The notes beneath the pieces were generated by a model. The model had not been told where the DNA came from. It worked only from the letters and a program-made list of their open reading frames with translations, and searched no databases. Positions 55,815 through 63,954 of a stretch of DNA of 64,000 nucleotides are shown here, piece after piece (within the stretch, counting starts at the first letter, position 1; every line of letters begins with the position of its first letter). Source of the DNA: Sphingomonas sp. Mn802worker (GTDB lineage: Bacteria; Pseudomonadota; Alphaproteobacteria; Sphingomonadales; Sphingomonadaceae); contig NZ_AORY01000014.1 of NCBI RefSeq assembly GCF_000382485.1, positions 105,360-169,359 of the forward strand. Direction: 5' to 3'. Made by a program: the position numbers and the translations under genes.

Positions 55815-57980
55815 ATGTCTCGAGCCCGTGTCCTCGTCCTGAATGCCGCACTGGGTCCGCTGGATTATCGGGTGCCACACGGGATGTGGGTCGAGCTCGG
55901 TTCGATCGTTGTCGTACCGCTAGGCCCGCGCCAGGTGACCGGTGTGGTGTGGGAGGCAGAGCGGCTCCCATCCGATGCAGAGGTAGGCGACAACCGCCTT
56001 CGTAACTTGCTGGCGGTCGCAGATGTGCCGCCGCTCCCCGCACCGCTCAGACGCTTGATCGAGTGGACGGCGGATTATTACCTCGCACCCGTCGCAGTGG
56101 TCGCGCGAATGGCACTTTCCATGACTGCGATCGAGGCATCGCGAACGGTGATCGAGTATCGTGCGACCGGTAGTGTCCCAGACCGTCTCACCGCACAGCG
56201 CAGGCAGGCGTTGAGCAGGCTTGATGACAGACAAGGGCTGATTCGCGAACTCGCCGAGATTGCGGGGGTGAGTGACACGGTGATTCGCGGTCTGGTGAAA
56301 TCGGGCGCGGTCGAACAGGTCGAGGTCGATATCGACTTGCCCTATCCCCAACCTAATCCGGCACATGCCCCGCCCAGCCTGTCTGACGAGCAGGAAGTGG
56401 CATCGGCTAGGTTGGTGGCGGACGTAGACGCGCGAGCATTCAGTCCAACCTTGCTTGATGGGGTGACCGGGTCGGGCAAGACCGAGGTGTATTTCGAAGC
56501 GGTAGCAGAGGCTGTTCGAAAAGGGCGGCAGGTTTTGGTGCTGCTACCTGAGATTGCTCTTACCGAGCCCTTTCTTGCCCGATTTAAGGGGCGGTTTGGT
56601 TGCGAACCGGTGGCATGGCACTCAGGCCTGCGCGCAACGGAGCGTCGACGTGCGTGGCGAGCGATCGCGAGCGGATCGGCACGGGTAACGGTCGGCGCAC
56701 GTTCCGCGCTATTTCTTCCTTATGCCGACCTGGCCCTGATCGTTGTCGATGAGGCACATGAGACGAGCTTCAAGCAGGAGGACGGCGTTCATTACCACGC
56801 GCGAGACGTGGCTGTAATGCGCGGGAAATTCGAAGGGTGTCCTGTGATCCTTGCCTCAGCCACGCCAGCGATTGAGACGCGGCAGCAAGTTGAGCTGGGT
56901 AATTACGCAGAGGTTAAACTGCCGCAGCGCTTCGGCGCGGCGAAGATGCCTGCGATCGAGACCATTGACCTGATCACCGACCCTCCGCCGCGTGGGCGAT
57001 GGCTTGCGCCTAGGCTGGTGGGTGCGATTGAGGAAAATTTAGCCAAGGGTGAACAGTCGCTGCTGTTCCTAAATCGCCGCGGTTACGCGCCGTTGACGTT
57101 GTGTCGAACTTGCGGACATCGTTTTCAATGCCCGAACTGCACAGCGTGGATGGTCGAGCACCGACTGACCCGACGGCTGGCATGCCACCACTGCGGCCAC
57201 GTTGAGCCGGTCCCGCGGCTTTGCCCGGATTGTCAAGGTGAAGACACGCTGGTCGCGTGTGGGCCAGGCGTCGAGCGCATTGCGGACGAGGTTGCAACAT
57301 TGTGGCCTGAGGCGCGCACCGCGGTAGTTACCTCAGACACCATCTGGTCTCCGGCAAAGGCGGCTGAGTTCGTCGCGCAAATGAACGCGGGCGCAATCGA
57401 CATTATTGTTGGTACCCAGCTCGTGACCAAGGGCTACCACTTTCCGAACCTAACGCTTGTGGGCGTGGTGGATGCTGATTTAGGGTTGGAAGGTGGAGAT
57501 CTGCGTGCGTCGGAGCGAACGTTTCAGCAGATCAGGCAAGTTTCAGGTCGTGCTGGTCGCGGTGAGAAGCCGGGGCACGTGTTTATCCAAACACATAATT
57601 CGTCAGCTCAGGTGATGCAGGCGCTGGTGTCGGGCAACTCAGATGCCTTTTACGCAGCGGAGATAGGGGCTCGTCGCGACGCCGAAGCTCCGCCGTTCGG
57701 TCGCTATGCGGCGATCATCGTGTCGAGCGAGGACAAGGCGGCGGCTCAGGCGACGGCGCTGTCGATCGCGCGTTGTGCGCCTGATATTAAAGGCATGCAT
57801 GTCTACGGACCCGCACCAGCGCCATTGGCGATGCTGCGTGGGCGACATCGCTTTCGGTTGCTGGTGCACGCACGCAGGGCCCTTGGCATGCAAGACGAGA
57901 TACGGCGTTGGTTGAGCGAAGTGACGTGGCCAGCAAAGGTGCGCGTTGCCGTTGACGTCGATCCTTATAGCTTTGTCTGA
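55815..57980 (+). CDS. priA: Primosomal protein N' (replication restart helicase PriA)
   Basis: A 721-residue helicase that reloads the replisome at stalled forks. The N-terminal DNA-binding domain (VLVLNAALGPLDYRVPHGM) is present. Walker A DGVTGSGKTEVY lies at about residues 214-225 and the DEAH box VVDEAHETSFKQ at about 310. A cysteine-rich zinc-binding region follows (CRTCGHRFQCPNC, CHHCGH, CPDC at about 430-475), with GTQLVTKGYHFPNLTLV in the second helicase lobe. Codon choice is noticeably less GC-rich than in the atp genes. It is the last ordinary gene before the AT-rich segment. Confidence 0.97.
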   Translation: MSRARVLVLNAALGPLDYRVPHGMWVELGSIVVVPLGPRQVTGVVWEAERLPSDAEVGDNRLRNLLAVADVPPLPAPLRRLIEWTADYYLAPVAVVARMALSMTAIEASRTVIEYRATGSVPDRLTAQRRQALSRLDDRQGLIRELAEIAGVSDTVIRGLVKSGAVEQVEVDIDLPYPQPNPAHAPPSLSDEQEVASARLVADVDARAFSPTLLDGVTGSGKTEVYFEAVAEAVRKGRQVLVLLPEIALTEPFLARFKGRFGCEPVAWHSGLRATERRRAWRAIASGSARVTVGARSALFLPYADLALIVVDEAHETSFKQEDGVHYHARDVAVMRGKFEGCPVILASATPAIETRQQVELGNYAEVKLPQRFGAAKMPAIETIDLITDPPPRGRWLAPRLVGAIEENLAKGEQSLLFLNRRGYAPLTLCRTCGHRFQCPNCTAWMVEHRLTRRLACHHCGHVEPVPRLCPDCQGEDTLVACGPGVERIADEVATLWPEARTAVVTSDTIWSPAKAAEFVAQMNAGAIDIIVGTQLVTKGYHFPNLTLVGVVDADLGLEGGDLRASERTFQQIRQVSGRAGRGEKPGHVFIQTHNSSAQVMQALVSGNSDAFYAAEIGARRDAEAPPFGRYAAIIVSSEDKAAAQATALSIARCAPDIKGMHVYGPAPAPLAMLRGRHRFRLLVHARRALGMQDEIRRWLSEVTWPAKVRVAVDVDPYSFV

Positions 57981-57981
57981 C

Positions 57982-58083
57982 TCACGGGTTGGGGTGTGAT
58001 CGGGCAGGCTTCGCTGTAAGTTGAAGCCTTAAGATCAGCGTGCGGCGAGCGATGTTCAACGCGGTTGAGAAGATGATCGTCAT
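57982..58083 (-). CDS. Possible small protein of 33 residues, divergent from cas5
   Basis: A short frame beginning MTIIFSTALNIARRTLILRL, with a GGAGGA nine bases before the ATG and a stop two bases beyond the end of priA. It is basic and amphipathic in its first half. The good ribosome binding site is the main support; there is no family match I know. It could be a leader peptide, a remnant or chance. Confidence 0.3.
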   Translation of the reverse strand: MTIIFSTALNIARRTLILRLQLTAKPARSHPNP

Positions 58084-58212
58084 GGGGTGTAATCCTCCAA
58101 TTGCCGACTGGCGAGGGAGAGGTGCCACAAAGCCCGATTACACAGTATTTTAGATATATCGATAATGGATCGATCGCAGTACACGCTGCGTAGAACGTAC
58201 TAAGAACGGTTC

Positions 58213-58779
58213 GTGAACAAGACGAATACCGTTTCAATATCAGTCGTAATCGAGGGCGCGCGAGCATGCTTTCGTCGTCCCGAATTTACCACTGATCTTG
58301 TCTCTTACGACATCATACCTCCTTATGCTGCGGACCAAATCCTTAGGCACGCTTTGCATCTGGGGCCGAGGCGATGGTCGATTGACCGCATCCGCGTGGC
58401 CAAACCTATTAAGTTCATTTCGGATCAAGTTTCTAGTGATCGTGGTCCTAGGCGGGCGCTTTTACTAGATGACGTCCGGTACGTGGTAGAGGCATGTATC
58501 AGCTGCTCAGCGGAAGAAGAGGCAGAGTTGCAGATCATAATCAATGAGTCGCTGGCAACGCCACAGAACGTATACCTGGGACTTGCTGAATGTCCCGGTA
58601 TCATACGGTCCTTTAAAGTCTGCGACATCAATCAGAACCTAATTGATCCATGTGTCTTCGACCTCGGATGGATGGTAAGAACGCAGAAGAGCGATAAGGA
58701 TAGATTTCCAATTTTCTTTAGAGCACGCCTAGTTGATGGAGTAGTAGATGTAAGAGGGTCTAGCTTGACCGCTAGTTAG
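58213..58779 (+). CDS. cas5: Solitary Cas5 protein (type I-C, Cas5d/Cas5c-like)
   Basis: A 188-residue protein with the order of motifs seen in type I-C Cas5: ACFRRPEF (residues 18-25), VSYDIIPPYAA (30-40), WSIDRIRVAKPIKF (55-68), LLLDDVRYVVEA (83-94), YLGLAECPG (121-129), DLGWMV (150-155) and FFRARLVDGVVDV (168-180). In type I-C, Cas5 processes crRNA and caps its 5' end in Cascade. This copy is about 30-50 residues shorter than usual, mostly in the middle, where the family has an RNA-processing loop. It starts with GTG, has a weak ribosome binding site, and is much more AT-rich than its neighbours. No cas3, cas8c, cas7, cas4, cas1, cas2 or CRISPR array is seen. It looks horizontally acquired; whether it is a relic or has a new role is open. 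Confidence 0.8.
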   Translation: MNKTNTVSISVVIEGARACFRRPEFTTDLVSYDIIPPYAADQILRHALHLGPRRWSIDRIRVAKPIKFISDQVSSDRGPRRALLLDDVRYVVEACISCSAEEEAELQIIINESLATPQNVYLGLAECPGIIRSFKVCDINQNLIDPCVFDLGWMVRTQKSDKDRFPIFFRARLVDGVVDVRGSSLTAS

Positions 58780-58850
58780 CTGAGCGCCGCTTATAGCCCT
58801 GACGTGATTTGCCTGGAGGTGGTCCATCGCGTGCGCCGGCGGAAGCGGCA

Positions 58851-59901
58851 ATGCGTCAGGCAAGGTTGTTCGAAGCAGCTGTCGAAGCGCGGCGATCCGA
58901 TGGAGACGATGTCGCGGGTTTGTAAAATTTGAACTGTTCCGGCCGGTGCTGAAGTAGGCGCTGGTACGATGACGGCATGAAAGACGACCGCCCGCCCTAT
59001 GACCCGGTGGCGATGTTCAAGGTGCTGGTTGTGGCAGCACAGAACACGGTGAGCGATGCGAAGACGAAGTCTCTGACCCGGGGTCGGCTGAGCTAGCTAT
59101 GGTTCCTAGGCCTCGATCTGGGTGCGGCGATGCCGGATGAGAATGCGATAACGCTGTTTAGTAAGAAGCTGACCGTGCCAGAGCGATCAACGCACTGTTC
59201 ACCGCCTTTGACCGATCTTTGCGCGACTGGAGATCTCTGCCGATGGCCAGACAGATCGTCGACGCCACGCTGGTTAGAGCGTGCAAGCAGCACACCGCAG
59301 CCGAGCGGCAAGCGATCAGAGCAAGCAGAACCGTCACGGCGATACGGCCGAACAACTCGACCAAGCCGGCACAGAAGGGCACCGGTGCACGCTGGACGCT
59401 GAAGTTTGCCAAAGCTAGCGCGTTGTCGGATCGCTGGCCGTGGATCGACATCGCCATTCCCAGCCTCGACTTAAGAGCAGCATCGCGACCTGTCGGCACG
59501 ACGGCTTCGTTCGACGCGGCAAGGTCACCGGTGGTGCTTGCTTCGACGGACGGATGCTGCGCGCCGGTGACCCGCGACAACATGGCCTCCGACGTGTGGG
59601 CGGACATGACCTATCGCAGCCACGCCAACGAAGCCTGGATGAAGGCGATCGGACGGGTCAGCCGCATCTAACACAAGAAATCCAAGGCAAGGCGCTGTCA
59701 TCGCGTATCGCCGGATCTAATGTGAACCGCTCTGCCGTGGGTTCTCGCATCGAGCGCGTCCTTGCCGGGCTGAAGGACCAGATGGGACTGTTCATCCGAA
59801 CCATCGGCCTCGCCCGCCCTGAGGTGAAGGTCGGCTTGGCGCAGCCTCGTCTACAATATCGCCCCTCAATCTTCCACAAACGTCGTGCCGCCACGGGGTA
59901 G
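58851..59901 (+). pseudogene. Degenerate IS5-family transposase
   Basis: Pieces of one IS5-type transposase can be followed through several frames. In order they are KFELFRPVLK near 58925, RPPYDPVAMFKVLVVAAQNT near 58990, FLGLDLGAAMPDENAITLFS near 59105, RQIVDATLVRACKQ near 59245, ARWTLKFAKAS near 59390, FVRRGKVTGGACFDGRMLRA near 59500, SDVWADMTYRSHANE near 59590 and MGLFIRTIGLARPEVKVGLA near 59785, ending at a stop at 59901. At least four frameshifts and two in-frame stops (near 58955 and 59093) interrupt it. The terminal inverted repeats could not be identified. It cannot make an active transposase. Confidence 0.85.
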
Positions 59902-60658
59902 CTGCGCCGGGCGCGAACGTTTTCCAGAAATAAGTAATCGAAAACGGCTCGTTCAAACTGCCAGCGACTTACCCAGTAACCGCCTCGCCCCATCAACATT
60001 GACATGCACGTTGATAGGAGTTCCTAAGTTCGAGGCGAGCGACACGCCAGACTGCACTAGGCGGAATAATTCGGCCATCGTTGACTACTGGGCCAATCCG
60101 CAACATGCCGACCGTCGAAGTCGAGAGAGCGCTACCATCCTGCCGCAAACTTCGTTGACGTGACGTCGCGACTAACTTCAAACGGCATCTGACGACCCGA
60201 TTCGGTTCACCCTCAACCAACACGCTCGAACGGCCACAAGGATGTAACATTTTGGAACTCCCAAAGCGCGCGCAGGCGTGAAGTTGCAGGACGAGCTTTC
60301 GCGCAACACTCAAGGTCTTCTTTGCATATAACCCTGTTTGTTGGGACGGCGTCATGATGCCTGAACGGCCGCCGCGCTGGTGGTTACGTCGATCGACTAA
60401 CTGCCTGTGACCTATGCTGTCAGAGCTTGAAGTGTGTGTTGGACAATCCGCTAGGAACTCAAAGCGGTAGCATCGAAACACTCCATGTTGATGCCCATTT
60501 TCTCATGCATAACACGATGCTTGCGCATCCGGTCACAATTGCCTGATAGCGCTGGTGCGAATATCATCCTCAACTACGACAAAGCCTAATTTACTTTCCA
60601 CTATCAAGCCGGACACGATCAGGTGACAAATTAAAATAATTCTACAGCCCTAAAGACT
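59902..60658. other. Gene-free, AT-richer stretch between the IS remnant and phhA
   Basis: About 750 bases without a credible gene on either strand. Open frames here are short, Cys/Ser/Arg-rich and unlike any family. The bases next to 59902 still look like the outer part of the IS element. The last 150 bases before phhA are strongly AT-rich (for example AAATTAAAATAATTCT near 60630). I see no repeat array, tRNA or clear promoter. Confidence 0.6.
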
Positions 60659-61525
60659 CTATTGACGTTGTTCGACGTACTCTTGGCTTCCGCGTGTAAT
60701 AATTCGATCATCCGGTAGCAGTGTAGCAACAGGAATGTCAATTTTGTTCTTCAATCTTGCGTAAAGCGGGGAAAAGTCGGTCTCGATTGTTACGCGCAGA
60801 AGTTCGTCGAAGCTAGGGATTACAAAATAATTCTGTTGAAAATCGTCTATCCGGTATTCGGTTCGCATGACTCGCGGTAGATCGAATGCGATACGGTGGG
60901 GACTTGAACTACCTAGTGCGAACCTACTCTCCGCAGCCGATGAAACGATGCCTGCGCCGTAGATGCGAAGATCGTCACCTTCCTTGACCAGCCCAAATTC
61001 GACCGTGTACCAATATAGCCGTCCGAGGTATTTCAACGCATTGAGCCCCAGCGCGCGCTGCCCGCCTTTGCCATAGGCCTCGAGATAGTCGGCAAAGATC
61101 GGATCGGCCAACATCGGGACGTGGCCAAATACGTCATGAAAGACGTCTGGTTCTTGCAGATAGTCGAGCTGATCTGGGCGCCGGATGAAATTGCCAGCGA
61201 CGAAGCGCCGGTTTGCCATATGGTCGAAAAAGACGTCATCAGGCACGAGACCGGGAACGGCGACGACCTGCCAACCGGTCAGCTTCATCAATCGATCAGA
61301 AAGCGCATCAAAGTCGGGAATGCCGGGTTTGTCGAGGCGCAGGACGTCGAGCCCGCGCATCCATGCCTCGCTCGCGCGTCCGGGTAGCAATCTCGACTGG
61401 CGGGCGAACAGCGTGTCCCAAGTTGCATGTTCTTCGGGCGTGTAGTTCGACCAATTCTGCGCGATCGTCCAGTCGGCGGCGGCATCGGCGGGCGAGGCGG
61501 TGAGAACGTGCGTTTCCTCAGGCAT
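60659..61525 (-). CDS. phhA: Phenylalanine 4-monooxygenase
   Basis: A 288-residue single-domain bacterial phenylalanine hydroxylase, which makes tyrosine with tetrahydropterin and iron. The iron ligands are in FHDVFGHVP (two His, about residues 131-136) and the Glu in YWYTVEFGL (about 176). WQVVAVPGLVPDDVFF and RRFVAGNFIRRPDQLDYLQE are also typical. No regulatory ACT domain is present, as usual in bacteria. The pterin recycling enzyme (phhB) is not adjacent. Its start is 22 bases from the divergent DUF2459 gene. Confidence 0.96.
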   Translation of the reverse strand: MPEETHVLTASPADAAADWTIAQNWSNYTPEEHATWDTLFARQSRLLPGRASEAWMRGLDVLRLDKPGIPDFDALSDRLMKLTGWQVVAVPGLVPDDVFFDHMANRRFVAGNFIRRPDQLDYLQEPDVFHDVFGHVPMLADPIFADYLEAYGKGGQRALGLNALKYLGRLYWYTVEFGLVKEGDDLRIYGAGIVSSAAESRFALGSSSPHRIAFDLPRVMRTEYRIDDFQQNYFVIPSFDELLRVTIETDFSPLYARLKNKIDIPVATLLPDDRIITRGSQEYVEQRQ

Positions 61526-61547
61526 GGGCTTGTTCTAGCAGTGCGCG

Positions 61548-62201
61548 ATGCGACGCCAAGCCCGGCTGTTCAGAATAAGCGCGCGGGTGGTCGTAGGCAT
61601 TGTGGAGCTGTATCTGGCGGCGGGGTTGATCGGAGGAGCGCTGCTGACGAGCGCCGGCTGGAGCGAGCCGCAGACCGGTGTGGCCATCTGGGTGGAGGAC
61701 AACGGCATCCACACCGATCTGGTTCTGCCGAAGCAGGCTGCCGGCGTAGACTGGCGTGGCGTGTTCGGTGCGGAAGCTATCCGTCAGCCCATTTATGCCG
61801 ATTACCCGTTTGTCGCGGTTGGTTGGGGTGAGCGGCAGTTCTTTGTCGATACGCCGACGTGGCGGGATGCCCGGGTTGGAACCGTCATCGCGGCAGCGCT
61901 GGGGAGTGACATGACGGTGCTGCATGTCGAACATGTCGCTCGTCCGGTCGGGGGTGAGCATGTTCGTCGGATCGTGCTGAGGCCGGGGGAGTATCGTCAG
62001 CTGGCGAAATTCGTGCGGGCCAGCCTGGGCGAGGGTCGAAGCGTGCGCGGGTATGCGGGGCATGATGCCTTTTATCCGGCGCGGGGGCGGTATGATGCGC
62101 TGCATACTTGCAACACGTGGACGGGGCGGGCGCTGGCAGCGGCCGGGGTGAGGGTGGGCGTGTGGACGCCCTTTCCTGCGACCGTCGGCTGGTGGTTATG
62201 A
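61548..62201 (+). CDS. TIGR02117/DUF2459 family membrane-anchored protein
   Basis: A 217-residue protein with an N-terminal hydrophobic helix (about residues 11-34, ARVVVGIVELYLAAGLIGGA). The domain contains VEDNGIHTDLVLP, FVAVGWGERQFFVDTPTW and the end motif LHTCNTWTGRALAAAGVRVG. The His, Cys and Asn placement suggests a papain-like or NlpC-like fold, which is inference. The family was named from an association with urease genes in some genomes; none is here. Confidence 0.88.
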   Translation: MRRQARLFRISARVVVGIVELYLAAGLIGGALLTSAGWSEPQTGVAIWVEDNGIHTDLVLPKQAAGVDWRGVFGAEAIRQPIYADYPFVAVGWGERQFFVDTPTWRDARVGTVIAAALGSDMTVLHVEHVARPVGGEHVRRIVLRPGEYRQLAKFVRASLGEGRSVRGYAGHDAFYPARGRYDALHTCNTWTGRALAAAGVRVGVWTPFPATVGWWL

Positions 62202-62217
62202 GCGCCCGCCGATCCCA

Positions 62218-62592
62218 TCAGTTGGCGGCGCCGGTCTGATTGGCGAGTTCGCCGCGGGTGGCGGCAAGCGTCGGGGCGGGGCCGGTGGCGGGGCGGAGCG
62301 ACTCGCGCTCGCTCGCGGGCACGGCGGCGGTGGGGTCGGGGCGGAAGTCGACCGGCGCGCGGGTGGTGCCGGGGGTCGGGGTCGAGGGCTTGAGGTCGGG
62401 GGCGGGGTGTTCGCCGGCGGACGGGCGGCTGGCGAGCAGCTTGTCGAACAGGCCGAAGCGAAGCGCACCGAAGAGTCCGGCGGCGACGGCGCCGATGCCG
62501 GCGGCGACGGCGACGCCGCTGGTCTTCTTCACCGGCTTGTCGGCGGGTTTGCGGTTCGCGCTGCGGCGGGTTGCGGGGTTGTTCTGTGCCAT
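62218..62592 (-). CDS. Hypothetical protein with one membrane helix and Pro-rich tail
   Basis: A 124-residue protein starting MAQNNPATRRSANRKPADKP, with a basic head, one hydrophobic Gly/Ala segment (GVAVAAGIGAVAAGLFGALR, about residues 29-48) and a Pro/Thr/Arg-rich tail. Its start is seven bases after the stop of the SRAP gene, so the two are probably cotranscribed. No family recognised. Confidence 0.6.
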   Translation of the reverse strand: MAQNNPATRRSANRKPADKPVKKTSGVAVAAGIGAVAAGLFGALRFGLFDKLLASRPSAGEHPAPDLKPSTPTPGTTRAPVDFRPDPTAAVPASERESLRPATGPAPTLAATRGELANQTGAAN

Positions 62593-63950
62593 CGCCACGT
62601 CAACCGCCGGGCGGGGCAGGCGTTCCGTCGACACGTGTGGGCGTAAGCGTGCCAGCGGGGGCGGGACGACAGAGATCGCGGGACGCAGCCGAGCCATCGA
62701 GCCATCCACGCCAGTCGGAGCGATCGAGCACCACCACCTGGCGGTCGTGATAGGGGGCGATGTCGGGCCCGGGGCGGGTCGTGAGCATGGCGAAGGCCTG
62801 CCCCACCGCAGCGTCGTCGCGCCACACGCCGGCAATACAGAACCAGGGTTCGCGCGCGTGGGTGAACAGCCACTTCGTCTTGCGCTTCTGCCCCGGTTCG
62901 GTGGGTGCGGTGAATTCGTAGAAGCCGTCGACGGGGATCAGGCAGCGCCCGCGCGCGATGTTGCGGTCGTCGGAGCGGTAATTGTAAACCGGGCGGCCGT
63001 GTGCGCCCGGCCAGCTCCAGCGGCGGGTGACGAGTTCGGCCTCGCCGGGTGCATCGGGGGCCGGGCGGACGATGACGGTCGGGTCGGTGATCCGGATCGA
63101 GGCGAGCGGGGCCATGTTGGGCGCCCCCTCGGGAAAGCGAAGCGGGATGCGCAGGTCGTGGAAATCCTGTCGCAGGAGGCCGAGTTCGATCCGGCGGGCG
63201 GCTTCGTTGCACATCGCGCAATGCTAGAGCGTGGCGGTCGGGGAGGCGAGGGGCGGGCGAGCGGATGGCGAGCATAGCGCTGGCGGCGTGAGCTATGGTC
63301 GGAGCCGGGCTGGCTGGAGGCGGGCTGGGCGAGATCGAACAGGCGGCTGGAGCGGCGGTTCGGGTGGCGAGCGTGCCGCCGGTGTCGGTTGTCGCGTTCG
63401 TGGCGCCGTTGCCCGGTACCTCAATAGGCACGGGGTGAGCCGCTGAATGTCGGTCGGGAGTGGGCTGTTCGACGTTGACCGACGTGGCGGTTTTGGCGGC
63501 GGGAGGGGTCGGGATGGTATCGCGCTGTTCGTCGTCCGCTTTGGCGGCGGCGGAGGCGGGGGTGTCGGGTTGTTCGGCGGTGGCGGTGTTGTGCGACGGG
63601 CTGGTGTCTGACTTGGGGTCGGCGGGAGCGTCGTCGCTTTCTTCCTCGTCCTCGTCGCTGAAGCGGGCGGCCTCGGCGAACCATTGGTCGCGCTCGCGGC
63701 CTTCGGTGATGTGGCGGACGGCGGCTTGGATGCGATGGGGTGCCTCGATCTGGTCGATCTCGTCCTCGTCGAGCTCGCGATGGTAGTCGTGGTCGCCCCA
63801 TTCGCCGAACTGCTCGCCGAAGAAATGGTCGGCGGGGGAAGCGGGTGCGCCAGGCGTCGGCGTGGTCGCACCACCAGACGGGTTCGGGGCGATCGGCGGG
63901 GCTGACGTAGGGGGTGAGTCCAAGCGGAAGTTGAGAAAGTTGACAGTCAC
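62529..63950 (-). CDS. Acidic, Pro-rich hypothetical protein with unresolved 3' end
   Basis: The frame starts with GTG at 63950 inside the dispersed repeat and reads VNFLNFRLDSPPTSAPP, then a coherent acidic segment: HFFGEQFGEWGDHDYHRELD, DEDEIDQIEAPHRIQAAVRH, EGRERDQWFAEAARFSDEDE (about residues 42-105). After about residue 115 it is low-complexity Ala/Pro/Thr and later Arg/Pro-rich. The frame has no stop until 62529 and so would overlap the whole SRAP gene, which is clearly real. The first ~110 codons are therefore the credible part, and the original C-terminus was probably lost by frameshift or lies in another frame. Function unknown. Confidence 0.35.
   Translation of the reverse strand: MTVNFLNFRLDSPPTSAPPIAPNPSGGATTPTPGAPASPADHFFGEQFGEWGDHDYHRELDEDEIDQIEAPHRIQAAVRHITEGRERDQWFAEAARFSDEDEEESDDAPADPKSDTSPSHNTATAEQPDTPASAAAKADDEQRDTIPTPPAAKTATSVNVEQPTPDRHSAAHPVPIEVPGNGATNATTDTGGTLATRTAAPAACSISPSPPPASPAPTIAHAASAMLAIRSPAPRLPDRHALALRDVQRSRPPDRTRPPATGFPRPAHPASLSRGGAQHGPARLDPDHRPDRHRPPGPRCTRRGRTRHPPLELAGRTRPPGLQLPLRRPQHRARALPDPRRRLLRIHRTHRTGAEAQDEVAVHPRARTLVLYCRRVARRRCGGAGLRHAHDPPRARHRPLSRPPGGGARSLRLAWMARWLGCVPRSLSSRPRWHAYAHTCRRNACPARRLTWRWHRTTPQPAAARTANPPTSR
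62600..63214 (-). CDS. yedK: SOS response-associated peptidase (SRAP/YedK/HMCES family)
   Basis: A 204-residue protein whose second residue is the catalytic cysteine (MCNEAARRIE) that forms a stable thiazolidine link to abasic sites in single-stranded DNA. YNYRSDDRN provides the conserved Asn, RCLIPVDGFYEF the Glu and PYHDRQVVVL the His. The family protects abasic sites from strand breakage. The C-terminal 30 residues are Pro/Thr-rich. Confidence 0.92.
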   Translation of the reverse strand: MCNEAARRIELGLLRQDFHDLRIPLRFPEGAPNMAPLASIRITDPTVIVRPAPDAPGEAELVTRRWSWPGAHGRPVYNYRSDDRNIARGRCLIPVDGFYEFTAPTEPGQKRKTKWLFTHAREPWFCIAGVWRDDAAVGQAFAMLTTRPGPDIAPYHDRQVVVLDRSDWRGWLDGSAASRDLCRPAPAGTLTPTRVDGTPAPPGG

Positions 63951-63954
63951 GCGC
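63926..63954 (-). repeat. 29-bp dispersed repeat, copy 2 (inverted)
   Basis: Read on the minus strand it matches 54027-54055 with one mismatch in 29 bases. Here it covers the GTG start and first codons (VNFLNF) of the acidic hypothetical protein. Confidence 0.75.

Noticed and set aside
59993..60481. Open frame of 162 codons on the minus strand after the IS remnant
   Set aside because: Cys/Ser/Arg-rich composition, no ribosome binding site and no recognisable family; probably chance in decayed DNA.
57981..60658. Search for a CRISPR array near cas5
   Set aside because: No direct repeats of 25-40 bases with regular spacing were found on reading through the segment.
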